A stretch of DNA of 42,090 nt from Candidatus Margulisiibacteriota bacterium (GTDB lineage Bacteria > Margulisbacteria > Riflemargulisbacteria > GWF2-35-9), in contig JAQURL010000016.1 in NCBI GenBank assembly GCA_028715625.1, positions 1-42,090 of the forward strand, read 5' to 3'. Made by a program: the position numbers and the translations under genes. Below the pieces are notes generated by a model. It worked only from the letters and a program-made list of their open reading frames with translations. It did no database searches and was not told where the DNA came from. The number at the start of each line of letters is the position of its first letter. Within the stretch, counting starts at the first letter, position 1. Positions 1-8,070 of the stretch are shown here, in pieces.

Positions 1-1
1 A

Positions 2-103
2 ATAAAAAAATATTCCGGCCTGATTCAGTATGCCAGCGGAATAATTTTGATCCTTCTGGGAATTCTGTTGTTTTTGGGAAAATTAAGATTTACAGGAGTA
101 TAA
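2..103 (+). CDS. C-terminal tail of a CcdA-like cytochrome c biogenesis membrane protein (partial)
   Basis: An open frame enters from the left edge and stops at a TAA at 101-103. Its 33 visible residues contain one hydrophobic membrane segment (YASGIILILLGILLFLGK) and a short basic end. This resembles the last transmembrane helix of CcdA/DsbD-type thiol-electron carriers. The next gene, one base downstream, encodes a thioredoxin-like exported protein, the usual partner of CcdA. The family call rests on one helix and on this neighbour, so it is tentative. The start lies outside the window. Confidence 0.55.
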   Translation: MKKYSGLIQYASGIILILLGILLFLGKLRFTGV

Positions 104-104
104 G

Positions 105-593
105 ATGTTAAAAAAATATATGTTCATATTTATTATGTTGCTGACTTTTACCTGGACCATGGCAGACAAGCTGCCTGACTTCAAATTAACAAGCCTTGAA
201 AATAAACCTGTCAGTATCAGTAGTTTGATTAAAGAAAATGATTATACACTGGTCAGTTTTTTTGAGACATGGTGCCCTTATTGTCGCGAGGAGTTAAAAG
301 ATTTCGTGATTCTCAAGAAAAAATACGGGTATCAGAAAATCGGTCACCTGGCAGTCGCTTTTGACAGCAATCCGGACTTGGTGGTGCGGCTCATTAAACA
401 ACTGGGTATAAATTTTCCTGTAATCAGAGGCAGTGATGAAATCCGCGCGTATTTGTCAATTCGTGCATATCCTGTAACTCTGGTTCTGGATAAAAATCAG
501 AATATTATTCAAAATAATCTTGGGTACTATCCTTTGGATTATTATGAAAATTTAATCAAAGAGCTTAAAAAGGAAGGTAAAGGAGAGAAATAG
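105..593 (+). CDS. TlpA/ResA-like thioredoxin-fold protein, exported
   Basis: The 162-residue protein starts with a signal peptide or membrane anchor (residues 1-20). A thioredoxin/AhpC-TSA fold follows, with the active site WCPYC (C57, C60) and the expected cis-proline at P123 (AYPVTLV). The family reduces disulfides in exported or haem-binding proteins on the outer face of the inner membrane. The preceding frame looks like CcdA, which would supply electrons across the membrane, so the two probably form one redox relay. AGGAG at 93-97 precedes the ATG at normal spacing. The gene abuts the downstream FmdB gene. The exact client is unknown. Confidence 0.85.
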   Translation: MLKKYMFIFIMLLTFTWTMADKLPDFKLTSLENKPVSISSLIKENDYTLVSFFETWCPYCREELKDFVILKKKYGYQKIGHLAVAFDSNPDLVVRLIKQLGINFPVIRGSDEIRAYLSIRAYPVTLVLDKNQNIIQNNLGYYPLDYYENLIKELKKEGKGEK

Positions 594-836
594 ATGGCAA
601 AATACGAATATAAATGCCGGCACTGTCATTGCAGATTTTCCAAATCTGTAAAAATTGAAGAACGTAACCAGCCGCAAATGTGCCCGTCCTGCGGCAAAAC
701 CGATTCCGAAAAAGTTTTATCCAATATAGCTTTTAATAAAACAAATTTTCAGGATTCAGCTGACTGTGAATCTTGCGTAGAAGATTCAGGTCAGGCTGGC
801 TGTCATGGTGACGGCTGTGCCTGCTGTTCAAATTAG
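594..836 (+). CDS. FmdB-family zinc-ribbon protein
   Basis: This 80-residue protein begins with the typical FmdB/regulatory zinc ribbon. C8 and C11 (KCRHC) and C30 and C33 (CPSC) should bind one metal ion. The pattern MAKYEYKC at the start and the following KVLSNIAF segment are characteristic. The tail after residue 55 has six more cysteines (C58, C61, C70, C75, C77, C78), as in several family members. The family was named from a putative regulator of formamidase genes, but its general function is unsettled. The ATG directly follows the stop codon of the thioredoxin-like gene, so the two are co-transcribed and probably translationally coupled. Confidence 0.85.
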   Translation: MAKYEYKCRHCHCRFSKSVKIEERNQPQMCPSCGKTDSEKVLSNIAFNKTNFQDSADCESCVEDSGQAGCHGDGCACCSN

Positions 837-887
837 TATGGTTTTTTTTGTTTTTGCTCAGACCTTCAGGTATGATATACTTCTTCT

Positions 888-914
888 GTCACCCTGAGCC
901 TGACGAAGGGTGAA
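888..914 (+). repeat. 27-bp REP-like palindromic repeat, copy 1
   Basis: Arms GTCACCCT and AGGGTGAAC flank a GAGCCTGACGA centre, giving a small hairpin. The arms differ from copy 2 by paired changes (ACCCT/AGGGT against ATACT/AGTAT), so base pairing is kept. It lies between fmdB and purD. Confidence 0.8.
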
Positions 915-928
915 CAGTTTAATTTTTT

Positions 929-955
929 GTCATACTGAGCTTGACGAAGTATGAC
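929..955 (+). repeat. 27-bp REP-like palindromic repeat, copy 2
   Basis: GTCATACT and AGTATGAC form a perfect 8-bp stem around GAGCTTGACGA. This is the same family as the array at 24778-25038 and the copy at 8017-8044. It lies 59 bp upstream of purD. Confidence 0.85.
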
Positions 956-1013
956 AAAAAATTCTCAATACAGTTAATAACTAGAAGTTGTTAGCATTTT
1001 ATGGAGGTAAAGC

Positions 1014-2279
1014 GTGAATATACTGGTAATAGGCAGCGGGGGCAGAGAACATGCTATTGTCTGGAAATTAGCGCAGAGTAAAAAAGTAAAAAAAATTTAT
1101 GTAATGGCAGGTAATGGCGGCACTGCTCTTTTGGCTGAAAATTTGCCTGGAAGTGAAACCGATTTTCCCTTGATCCATAAATATATTTTAGATAAAAATA
1201 TTGATCGGGTTATTGTTGGCCCTGAAATACCTCTTGTTGAGGGAATAGTAGATTACTTTGAGCTTAAAGGTATAAGAGTATTCGGGCCCGCTAAACATGC
1301 CGCTCAGCTGGAAGGCAGCAAGATTTTTTCCAAAGAATTCATGCTTAAATATAATATTCCTACAGCACAGTATGAGCAGTTTTCAGATATGCACGCGGCC
1401 ATGAAATATTGCGACAGACAGGCGCGTTATCCTTTGGTAATCAAGGCAGACGGGCTGGCCTCCGGCAAAGGAGTATACATTGTTCAGGATGTGCGTGAAG
1501 CAGTAAAAACTCTGCAACAAATCATGCAGGACAAGATATTTGGTATTGCTGGCAATAAAGTAGTTATTGAGGAATTTTTGCAGGGTGAGGAAGCCTCAAT
1601 TCTGGCTTTTGTTGATACTAAAACTATTGTGCCGATGGTTCCTGCTCAGGACCATAAGGCAGCATTTGATGACGATAAAGGGCCGAATACCGGAGGTATG
1701 GGCGCTTATTCTCCGGCTCCGATTATCAATTCAAAATTAATGGAAAAAATTAATAAAGAGGTTTTTGCCAGAGTTTTGGAAGGATTTCAAAAAGAAGGTA
1801 TTATTTATCGTGGAGTTCTATATGCAGGGCTTATGATTTGCAAAGGCGAACCGAAAGTATTGGAATTCAATGCCAGATTTGGAGACCCGGAAACCCAGGT
1901 GGTTCTTCCCAGACTGGAAACAGACCTGGTAGATGTGGTGGAAGCGGTCTGCGAAGACAGGTTATCGGAATTGAACCTGAAATGGAAAGATGAATACGCG
2001 GTTTGCGTTGTTCTGGCAAGTGAGGGTTATCCTGGTTCTTATGAAAAAGGCAAGGAAATAAAAGGATTGGACAAGACCTCCCAACTGGTGTTTCACGCTG
2101 GTACAAAACTGGATAAGGACAAAGTAATAACTAATGGCGGACGGGTGCTGGGTGTGGTTGCTCTGGATAAGGATTTGAATAAAGCCATAAGAAAAGCATA
2201 TGCGGATGTAGAACTGATCGAGTTTGATAATAAAATGTTCCGTAAAGACATCGGACAAAAGGCTTTCAAACATCTCTAA
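1014..2279 (+). CDS. purD: Phosphoribosylamine-glycine ligase (GAR synthetase)
   Basis: The enzyme joins phosphoribosylamine and glycine with ATP hydrolysis, the second step of purine synthesis, in the cytoplasm. The 421 residues match the usual length. The N-terminal domain begins with VIGSGGREHA (residues 5-14). The central ATP-grasp domain contains IKADGLASGKGVY and the family signature GPNTGGMGAYSP, followed by LEFNARFGDPETQ. The start is a GTG at 1014, preceded by GGAGG at 1003-1007. No other pur genes are near. The gene heads an operon with rdgB, an LpxB-related gene and an ABC exporter, all packed within a few bases of each other. Confidence 0.97.
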   Translation: MNILVIGSGGREHAIVWKLAQSKKVKKIYVMAGNGGTALLAENLPGSETDFPLIHKYILDKNIDRVIVGPEIPLVEGIVDYFELKGIRVFGPAKHAAQLEGSKIFSKEFMLKYNIPTAQYEQFSDMHAAMKYCDRQARYPLVIKADGLASGKGVYIVQDVREAVKTLQQIMQDKIFGIAGNKVVIEEFLQGEEASILAFVDTKTIVPMVPAQDHKAAFDDDKGPNTGGMGAYSPAPIINSKLMEKINKEVFARVLEGFQKEGIIYRGVLYAGLMICKGEPKVLEFNARFGDPETQVVLPRLETDLVDVVEAVCEDRLSELNLKWKDEYAVCVVLASEGYPGSYEKGKEIKGLDKTSQLVFHAGTKLDKDKVITNGGRVLGVVALDKDLNKAIRKAYADVELIEFDNKMFRKDIGQKAFKHL

Positions 2280-2280
2280 A

Positions 2281-2877
2281 ATGGAAATTGTTCTTGCCAG
2301 TCATAATGCCCATAAGGTAAGGGAAGTAGCTGCTATTTTAAACTTCTGGAAGGTTTTGTCTTTAAAAGATATCGGATACTCTGCGGAGATTGAGGAAACC
2401 GGTAAAACTTTTGCCCAAAATGCGTTACTGAAAGCCGGGACCATTGCAGGCGCAATAAATAAAATAGTTCTGGCTGATGATTCCGGGTTGGAAATAAAAT
2501 GTTTACATGGCGCGCCAGGCATATATTCAGCACGGTACGCCGGTGTTGGCGCTACCAAAGAAATGCTTTGTAATAAGGTGTTAAAGGAGATGGAGCAAGC
2601 CACTGACAGAAGTGCCCAATTTCATTGTGTGATGGCGTTGGTAGACCCTCTGAAAAATATCAGTAAAACTTTCGAGGGAATAGTTAAGGGGCAGATTATC
2701 CATGAGATGAAAGGTCAGAATGGTTTCGGATATGATCCGATTTTTTTTGTGCCTTCAAAGAATAAGACAATGGCCGAGATGTCCGAACAAGAAAAAAATT
2801 TGCTCAGCCACAGATTTCGAGCACTGGAACAGGTCAAAATCTATATTCAGGAACATTATTTAGGCGATGACAAATAA
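2281..2877 (+). CDS. rdgB: XTP/dITP pyrophosphatase (HAM1/RdgB family)
   Basis: The enzyme hydrolyses non-canonical purine triphosphates (XTP, dITP) to monophosphates and keeps them out of DNA. The protein has 198 residues from the ATG at 2281, one base after the purD stop. A longer in-frame start at 2224 would overlap purD and add 19 residues before the conserved start MEIVLASHNAHKVREV, so I reject it. Family motifs are SHNAHK at 7-12, ADDSGLE around 65-71, NGFGYDPIF and SHRFRAL. The gene overlaps the next one by 11 bases. Confidence 0.95.
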   Translation: MEIVLASHNAHKVREVAAILNFWKVLSLKDIGYSAEIEETGKTFAQNALLKAGTIAGAINKIVLADDSGLEIKCLHGAPGIYSARYAGVGATKEMLCNKVLKEMEQATDRSAQFHCVMALVDPLKNISKTFEGIVKGQIIHEMKGQNGFGYDPIFFVPSKNKTMAEMSEQEKNLLSHRFRALEQVKIYIQEHYLGDDK

Positions 2878-3961
2878 ACATTCTAAAGTTTTATTTTTAT
2901 CAAATGGTCACGGCGAGGACCTGATTGCCTGCGCTGTCATAAAAGAGTTGCAAAAAAAAGGAAATGTTGACATTTATGCACTGCCACTTGTTGGCAGAGG
3001 ACTCGCATATTCAGCCCTAAAAGGAATAAAAATAATAGGCCCACAGAAAGAAATGCTGTCTGGAGGTTTTATTAAATCCGTGTCGGTATTCTTCAAAGAC
3101 ATTGTCAACGGTTTACTGTTTTTGCATTATAAGCAGGTAAAAAACGCCCGAAAAATTAAATATGATCTGGTCGTAAGTGTAGGTGATTTTTTCCCTTTTA
3201 TCCTATCGGCACTTTTTATAAAATCAGATAATAAAATACTGATCGCAACCGCCAAATCTGATCTGTTTGAGCCTCATTTCGCGATTGAAAAATGGTTTTT
3301 TAGAAAATATAAAGTTCGCGTTTTTGCAAGAGATCAGGTGACAGCTGATAACCTGTTGGCAGAAGGTGTGCTGGCTGAGTATGCCGGTAATGTAATGATG
3401 GACCTGATAGATATCAGCAAGAGGCAAGTAGATGATAGCGAAACTGTAGTCGGTATACTTCCCGGCAGCAGATTCGAAGCCTATCGCAATTACGAAACTG
3501 TTAAACAGGTTATAACACATTTTCCGAAAGAATGGACTTTTCATGTGGCTGTTTCTTCTCATCTGCAACCTGAGAGATTTAATAACAGTGGTGTTCGGCA
3601 GAAGATTATATTTACCGATTTCTCTGACATTATTAATAAAGCCTCCTGTGTAATCGGTCTGGCAGGTACGGCAAATGAACAATGTATCGGCTGCGGCATA
3701 CCTGTTTTTTGTTTTCCGGCAAAGGGACCTCAGACTACAAGGGAAAGATTTATTCAGCAAAGGAAGCTCCTTAAGGGATTAATTGAATTTGTAGACTCGC
3801 GGGATTCTGGTATAATAGCTAAGCAAATTCTGAAAAAAATGAAGGATTTCAAGTTTCTGCAGAAAGTACAAAAAGAGGGTCCGCTGGTAATGGGCAAGCA
3901 TGGAGCCGCAGGCAGGATAACCAGGGAGATAGAATGTATTTTAGAATCCTCAAATACATAA
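2867..3961 (+). CDS. Lipid-A-disaccharide synthase-related protein
   Basis: This 364-residue protein resembles a branch of LpxB-like GT-B glycosyltransferases known mainly from Cyanobacteria and relatives. The diagnostic N-terminal motif is LFLSNGHGEDLIA (SNGHGED at 12-18). The C-terminal half has VVGILPGSRFEAYRN and IGLAGTANEQCIGCGIP, equivalent to the nucleotide-sugar side of LpxB. The acceptor and the exact reaction of this branch are not established. It overlaps rdgB by 11 bases and the MsbA-like exporter by 28, which supports a role in making a glycolipid that the exporter flips. No canonical lpxA, lpxC or lpxD genes are visible here. Confidence 0.8.
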   Translation: MTNKHSKVLFLSNGHGEDLIACAVIKELQKKGNVDIYALPLVGRGLAYSALKGIKIIGPQKEMLSGGFIKSVSVFFKDIVNGLLFLHYKQVKNARKIKYDLVVSVGDFFPFILSALFIKSDNKILIATAKSDLFEPHFAIEKWFFRKYKVRVFARDQVTADNLLAEGVLAEYAGNVMMDLIDISKRQVDDSETVVGILPGSRFEAYRNYETVKQVITHFPKEWTFHVAVSSHLQPERFNNSGVRQKIIFTDFSDIINKASCVIGLAGTANEQCIGCGIPVFCFPAKGPQTTRERFIQQRKLLKGLIEFVDSRDSGIIAKQILKKMKDFKFLQKVQKEGPLVMGKHGAAGRITREIECILESSNT

Positions 3962-5670
3962 AACCATATTATAAAAAATTACTTGTAGCTATATTTTTTG
4001 CTTTTATTTTTTCAGCTACCAATGTTTATTTTATTGCTCTGGTCCGCGATATCTCAAAGGCCATAGCATCAAAGGATATCTGGCTTTTTAATATCTATAT
4101 CATAGACACTATAGGTTTATATATAGTGAGGCTTTTGTCCACTTATTTCCAGACCTACTGGATGGCCTATATTTCCAGCAGACTTACAATCGATTTAAGA
4201 GTTGAGCTTTATAAACACATACAGGGCCTTTCCCTGGATTTTTTTGAGAAATACAGACAAGGAGATATTATCAGTCGTGTGCTCAATGATATCGGGGCCA
4301 TAGAAAATGTCATTCGCCAGAGCTTTACCCAGATAATACCGCAAACTCTCACTTTGATCGGAGTTTTCATCTATCTTGTAATAATCAACTGGAAACTTAC
4401 TGTTTTAACCTTCATAGTTTTACCGGTTTTTATTTATCTTATCCAGATTTTCGCTAACCGTATCAGAAAAATCAGCAGTAAAATACAACGTAAAAATGCG
4501 GATATTATTTCCGTTTTGCAGGAATCCATAGCTGCCATAAGAATTGTTAAAGCTTTTGTCATGGAAAATTTCGAGACCAAAAGGTTTGTGCGGGAAAATG
4601 AAAGGAATTTCAAATTTACCATGCGTAATGTACGCATATCAGCTTTGCAGGAACCGGTTATAGGGTTCTTGCAATTCCTTTCTATAGTTCTTGTTATCTG
4701 GTATGGCGGTCAGCAGGTTGTTTTGAATGAAATGCCCGTTGAACAGCTTATAGCTTTTTTTACCGGGATACTGCTGTTAATAGACCCGGTAATTGCCTTA
4801 AGTAAAGTCTATACTCTCGTTGTCGGCGCCATGGCTTCCGCGGAAAGGGTTTTTAAAATCCTGGATATTATTCCTTCTGTAAAAGACAAGAAAAATGCGG
4901 TTATACTGGAAAACCTTCACGGAGATATAGAATTTAAAGATGTTTCTTTTGTTTATCCCGAGGGGCAGAACAAGGTCCTGGACAATATTAATGTCAAAAT
5001 AAAAAGCGGAGAAACTGTAGCTATCGTTGGGCCTAGCGGAGCTGGCAAAACTACCTTTGTGAATCTTATACCCAGATTCTATGATGTTAGTGAAGGGGCC
5101 ATTTTAATCGACGGGAAAGATGTAAGAGATCTTAATAGTAATTCTTATCGCAGCTATATTGGAATTGTTCCGCAGGAAACGATACTTTTCAGTGGTTCCG
5201 TGGAAAACAATATCGCCTACGGCAAAATAGGCGCCAGCAGAAAAGAAGTAATAGATGCCGCCAAACTCGCTAATGCCGATCAATTTATACTCAAAATGAA
5301 AAATGGTTATGTAACACGTATCGGAGAAAGGGGCATCAAGCTTTCCGGTGGACAGAAACAAAGAATAGCCATTGCCAGGGCTATTTTAAAGGACCCCAAA
5401 ATACTTATTTTGGACGAAGCTACTTCTTCCCTGGATAACGAATCGGAAAAGCTTGTTCAGGAAGCTCTGGACAGGCTGATGAAAAACAGGACAACTCTGG
5501 TAATCGCACATCGCTTATCAACAATTATAAATGCCGACAGGATTTTGGTTCTCGACGAGGGTAAAATTGTGGAGAGCGGATCTCATAAAGAGCTATTAAA
5601 GAAAAATGGCCTTTATAAAAAATTATATGATATGAATTTTCAGTTTACAGCTGTCAGCAAAAAAGATTAA
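3934..5670 (+). CDS. MsbA-like ABC exporter (fused permease and ATPase)
   Basis: A 578-residue half-transporter. An N-terminal six-helix exporter domain (about residues 1-310) is followed by a nucleotide-binding domain with Walker A GPSGAGKT (366-373), Q-loop PQETILFSG, signature LSGGQKQR (470-477), Walker B ILILDEA (490-496) and the H-loop VIAHRLST. It would act as a homodimer in the inner membrane. Its position directly after an LpxB-related glycosyltransferase suggests it flips a lipid A or other glycolipid, as MsbA does. Drug or peptide export cannot be excluded from sequence. The start overlaps the upstream gene by 28 bases. Confidence 0.85.
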   Translation: MYFRILKYIKPYYKKLLVAIFFAFIFSATNVYFIALVRDISKAIASKDIWLFNIYIIDTIGLYIVRLLSTYFQTYWMAYISSRLTIDLRVELYKHIQGLSLDFFEKYRQGDIISRVLNDIGAIENVIRQSFTQIIPQTLTLIGVFIYLVIINWKLTVLTFIVLPVFIYLIQIFANRIRKISSKIQRKNADIISVLQESIAAIRIVKAFVMENFETKRFVRENERNFKFTMRNVRISALQEPVIGFLQFLSIVLVIWYGGQQVVLNEMPVEQLIAFFTGILLLIDPVIALSKVYTLVVGAMASAERVFKILDIIPSVKDKKNAVILENLHGDIEFKDVSFVYPEGQNKVLDNINVKIKSGETVAIVGPSGAGKTTFVNLIPRFYDVSEGAILIDGKDVRDLNSNSYRSYIGIVPQETILFSGSVENNIAYGKIGASRKEVIDAAKLANADQFILKMKNGYVTRIGERGIKLSGGQKQRIAIARAILKDPKILILDEATSSLDNESEKLVQEALDRLMKNRTTLVIAHRLSTIINADRILVLDEGKIVESGSHKELLKKNGLYKKLYDMNFQFTAVSKKD

Positions 5671-5676
5671 TTCCGG

Positions 5677-6843
5677 TTAAGCCGCTTCCGTTTTATATAG
5701 GTCAACAGGAAGTTTGCCCTTTAGTGATGACGCTATGCTGTTCAGCTGAGTCCATCTTTCTTCCCAGACCTTTCGTACATTTTCCGGTAACTCGGTAAAT
5801 GACGAATAGGTGGTACCATGGTTTTTATTGTATCTGGATAGAGCTTCAGCCTTTTCCTGCTCCTGATTTTCATTGGCTTCCAGATTTACCCTGGTATTAA
5901 GTTTTTTCATGAAGGTGTTCATGGTGTTCTTGAATTCGCTGTCGGAAGCACTCAGTTCATTCATTTTTGTATAAAAAGAATTCCCGGAATTAGCCAGGTC
6001 CGAACCCCATGTCTCCAACACAGCCCTGTCCAACACCCAAACACACTTGTTGTTGGCATTATCTTTTACTGCGTCGGTAAACATACTTTTGATCGTGTCA
6101 TTATCCAGCTTGCTGAAAAGATCTCTGGCTACGCTGGAACCGGCCGTTGGATTGCTGGGATCGTTGGTGCAAAGAGCGATGTTCCTGAACATTAATCTCT
6201 GGTCATCGGCGTTAAGGGTTTTAAAGTAATCGGTAAATTCGCTGTTGTTTACCATTTTGCTCAACGCGTCATTAACTTTGCTCTGGGAGATTTTGCCGTT
6301 CGTGATCATTTTGTCTATCTGTTGGAAGAATTTTGCTGTCTGGTTTTTGTCAAAGGATTTGAGCTCGTCTAAATTTCCCTGTGCAATCGAATCCAGCAGG
6401 CCGTTCAGGAAATTCTGCATATTAGTTTTTAAAGTTGAGGTTTTTTTTATCTTATTCTGTTTTATTGTAATATCATAATCGTCAGATTCTCCGTTAGCTG
6501 TACCGTCCAGATCTATATTGAATGTGGTTATGCCTGTGCCGTCAAAGCCTTTTACATCGCCTATATCGTTTCCATCATGGCTGTAGATATTGTTATTTTT
6601 TATAAAGGCAAGCTCATCAACAGATATGCGATCATCTTTGTTCATATCCAGACAAATCAGATCCACAGTGCCGGTGCTGTCTGTGCCGTATGTCCAGGGC
6701 ATACCGGCACCGCTAAATGAACTGGCATCAAATTGTTCGTCTGCTTCAAATTTACCGTCTTTATCCAGGTCAAAACTTACTTTGCCTGTTTTACTGTCAT
6801 ACTGATAATTTGTGTTCATATCCATTAAATATTTAAAATCCAT
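5677..6843 (-). CDS. Unrecognised protein with N-terminal EF-hand/dockerin-like calcium loops
   Basis: I do not recognise the family. The 388-residue product has no clear signal peptide. Its first ~125 residues carry Asp-rich loops of the EF-hand/dockerin kind: DLDKDGKFEADE at 25-36, DMNKDDRISVDE at 66-77 and a weaker DLDGTANGESDD at about 111-122. The rest (about 135-388) is polar and looks helical, with no motif I can name. The start at 6843 is supported by GGGGGAG just upstream on the minus strand. It is convergent with the exporter gene, with six bases between the stops. Calcium binding is inferred from the loops only. Confidence 0.7.
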   Translation of the reverse strand: MDFKYLMDMNTNYQYDSKTGKVSFDLDKDGKFEADEQFDASSFSGAGMPWTYGTDSTGTVDLICLDMNKDDRISVDELAFIKNNNIYSHDGNDIGDVKGFDGTGITTFNIDLDGTANGESDDYDITIKQNKIKKTSTLKTNMQNFLNGLLDSIAQGNLDELKSFDKNQTAKFFQQIDKMITNGKISQSKVNDALSKMVNNSEFTDYFKTLNADDQRLMFRNIALCTNDPSNPTAGSSVARDLFSKLDNDTIKSMFTDAVKDNANNKCVWVLDRAVLETWGSDLANSGNSFYTKMNELSASDSEFKNTMNTFMKKLNTRVNLEANENQEQEKAEALSRYNKNHGTTYSSFTELPENVRKVWEERWTQLNSIASSLKGKLPVDLYKTEAA

Positions 6844-6935
6844 AATCTCCCCCTGTTAATTATTGTTTTCTAAATATAGATATCGGTAAAAATTTAAAAA
6901 GAATTGTAACGAAAAAAATTGATTTATTTATTTTG

Positions 6936-7880
6936 TCAGATTAAATAACCACCGGTTTTTATGAACTGATTATAGTATTTCTTTACCCCTTCTTCGACAG
7001 TGTTGAAGTTTTCGGTAAAGCCCGCCTTGCGCAGCCTGGTCAGGTCTGCTTCAGTGAAACCCTGATACTTGCCTATTAATTGGTCGGGGAAAGGAATATA
7101 TTTTATTTCAGTTTTAGGATTCATTTTCTGTAAAGCGAGTGCTATATCATTAAAGCTCTGAGCTTTGCCGGTGCCGCAGTTAAAAATTCCGTTTACTTTT
7201 TTTTCAAAGAAAAACAGATTTATTTTTACCGCGTCTTCGATAAATATAAAGTCACGTTTGAAGTTCTGACTTCCTTCAAAAAGTTTCATCGGTTCTTTGT
7301 CTTTAATCTGGTTCATTAAGTGAAAGGCAACAGAGGCCATTCTTCCTTTATGGTTTTCTTGATAGCCATAAACATTAAAATAACGAATCCCGCAAATTTG
7401 TGAGCTTAGGTTCTTTTTGTAATTAAAAATATTGCGTACATAATTATCGAACATGTATTTGGAAAAAGCATAGATATTCAAGGGATATTCGCAGGAAGGG
7501 TCTTCCTTGAAACCTGAGTCACCATTGCCGTACACGGAAGCGCTTGAAGCATAAATAAAGTCTATATTATGCAGTAAGGCAAAATCCAGTAATGCCTTGG
7601 AATATTCATAATTATTTTTCATCATGTACCGGCCGTCGGTTTCCATAGTATCCGAGCAGGCTCCAAGATGAAAAATGGTCCGAATATTTTTATATTGCCC
7701 CAGACTTTTTATGAAATCTTCTTTATCTACAAAGTCTTCAATTGTACAGCCGTTAAGATTAAGATGTTTGCTGGGATTCTTCAGGCTGTCTACAACTATA
7801 ATTTGTTTGATGCCTTTGGCATTAAGGGCTTTGACAATATTGCTCCCTATGAATCCTGCCCCTCCGGTAACGATTATCAT
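6936..7880 (-). CDS. hldD: ADP-L-glycero-D-manno-heptose 6-epimerase
   Basis: HldD converts ADP-D-glycero- to ADP-L-glycero-manno-heptose for the inner core of lipopolysaccharide. The 314 residues match the family. Features are the Rossmann motif TGGAGFIGS (5-13), ASSASVYG (111-118), the catalytic Y137-x3-K141 pair, and the strongly HldD-like RYFNVYG, KGRMASVAFHL and NFKRDFIF segments. AAGGAG lies 8 bases upstream of the ATG, and a promoter is proposed at 7911-7938. The rest of the heptose pathway (gmhA, hldE, gmhB) is not in the window. A related sugar-nucleotide epimerase is possible but less likely given these matches. Confidence 0.92.
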   Translation of the reverse strand: MIIVTGGAGFIGSNIVKALNAKGIKQIIVVDSLKNPSKHLNLNGCTIEDFVDKEDFIKSLGQYKNIRTIFHLGACSDTMETDGRYMMKNNYEYSKALLDFALLHNIDFIYASSASVYGNGDSGFKEDPSCEYPLNIYAFSKYMFDNYVRNIFNYKKNLSSQICGIRYFNVYGYQENHKGRMASVAFHLMNQIKDKEPMKLFEGSQNFKRDFIFIEDAVKINLFFFEKKVNGIFNCGTGKAQSFNDIALALQKMNPKTEIKYIPFPDQLIGKYQGFTEADLTRLRKAGFTENFNTVEEGVKKYYNQFIKTGGYLI

Positions 7881-7910
7881 GCATCCGCTCCTTATATTTA
7901 CTGCTCACAT

Positions 7911-7938
7911 TGTATATTTTTTCTATCAGTTTTGGCAA
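7911..7938 (-). promoter_or_regulatory. Candidate sigma-70 promoter of hldD
   Basis: Read on the minus strand: TTGCCA (7938-7933), a 16-base spacer, then TATACA (7916-7911), about 30 bases before the hldD ATG. The -35 matches consensus at 5 of 6 positions and the -10 at 4 of 6. Confidence 0.45.
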
Positions 7939-7955
7939 TGAGTAGTTCGAGCAAT

Positions 7956-8004
7956 GTCATCCTGAGATAGTTTACCCTGAGCTCCGCCGAAGGGAAGGAT
8001 TGAC
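7956..8004 (+). repeat. Nested REP-like palindromes
   Basis: The outer arms GTCATCCTGAG and AAGGATTGAC enclose a second hairpin of the same family (ACCCTGAGC...GCCGAAGGG, about 7974-7994). It looks like one repeat inserted inside another. It lies in the 190-bp gap between hldD and the radical-SAM-like gene. Confidence 0.6.
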
Positions 8005-8016
8005 ACTAGATATTCT

Positions 8017-8044
8017 GTCTACACTTCGTCAAGCTCAGCATGAC
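8017..8044 (-). repeat. REP-like palindromic repeat, minus orientation
   Basis: On the minus strand it begins GTCATGCTGAGCTTGACGA and ends AGTGTAGAC, the same family as 929-955 with one extra base in the right arm. Confidence 0.75.
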
Positions 8045-8070
8045 AGAATACATTAATTCGTCTACTGTTT

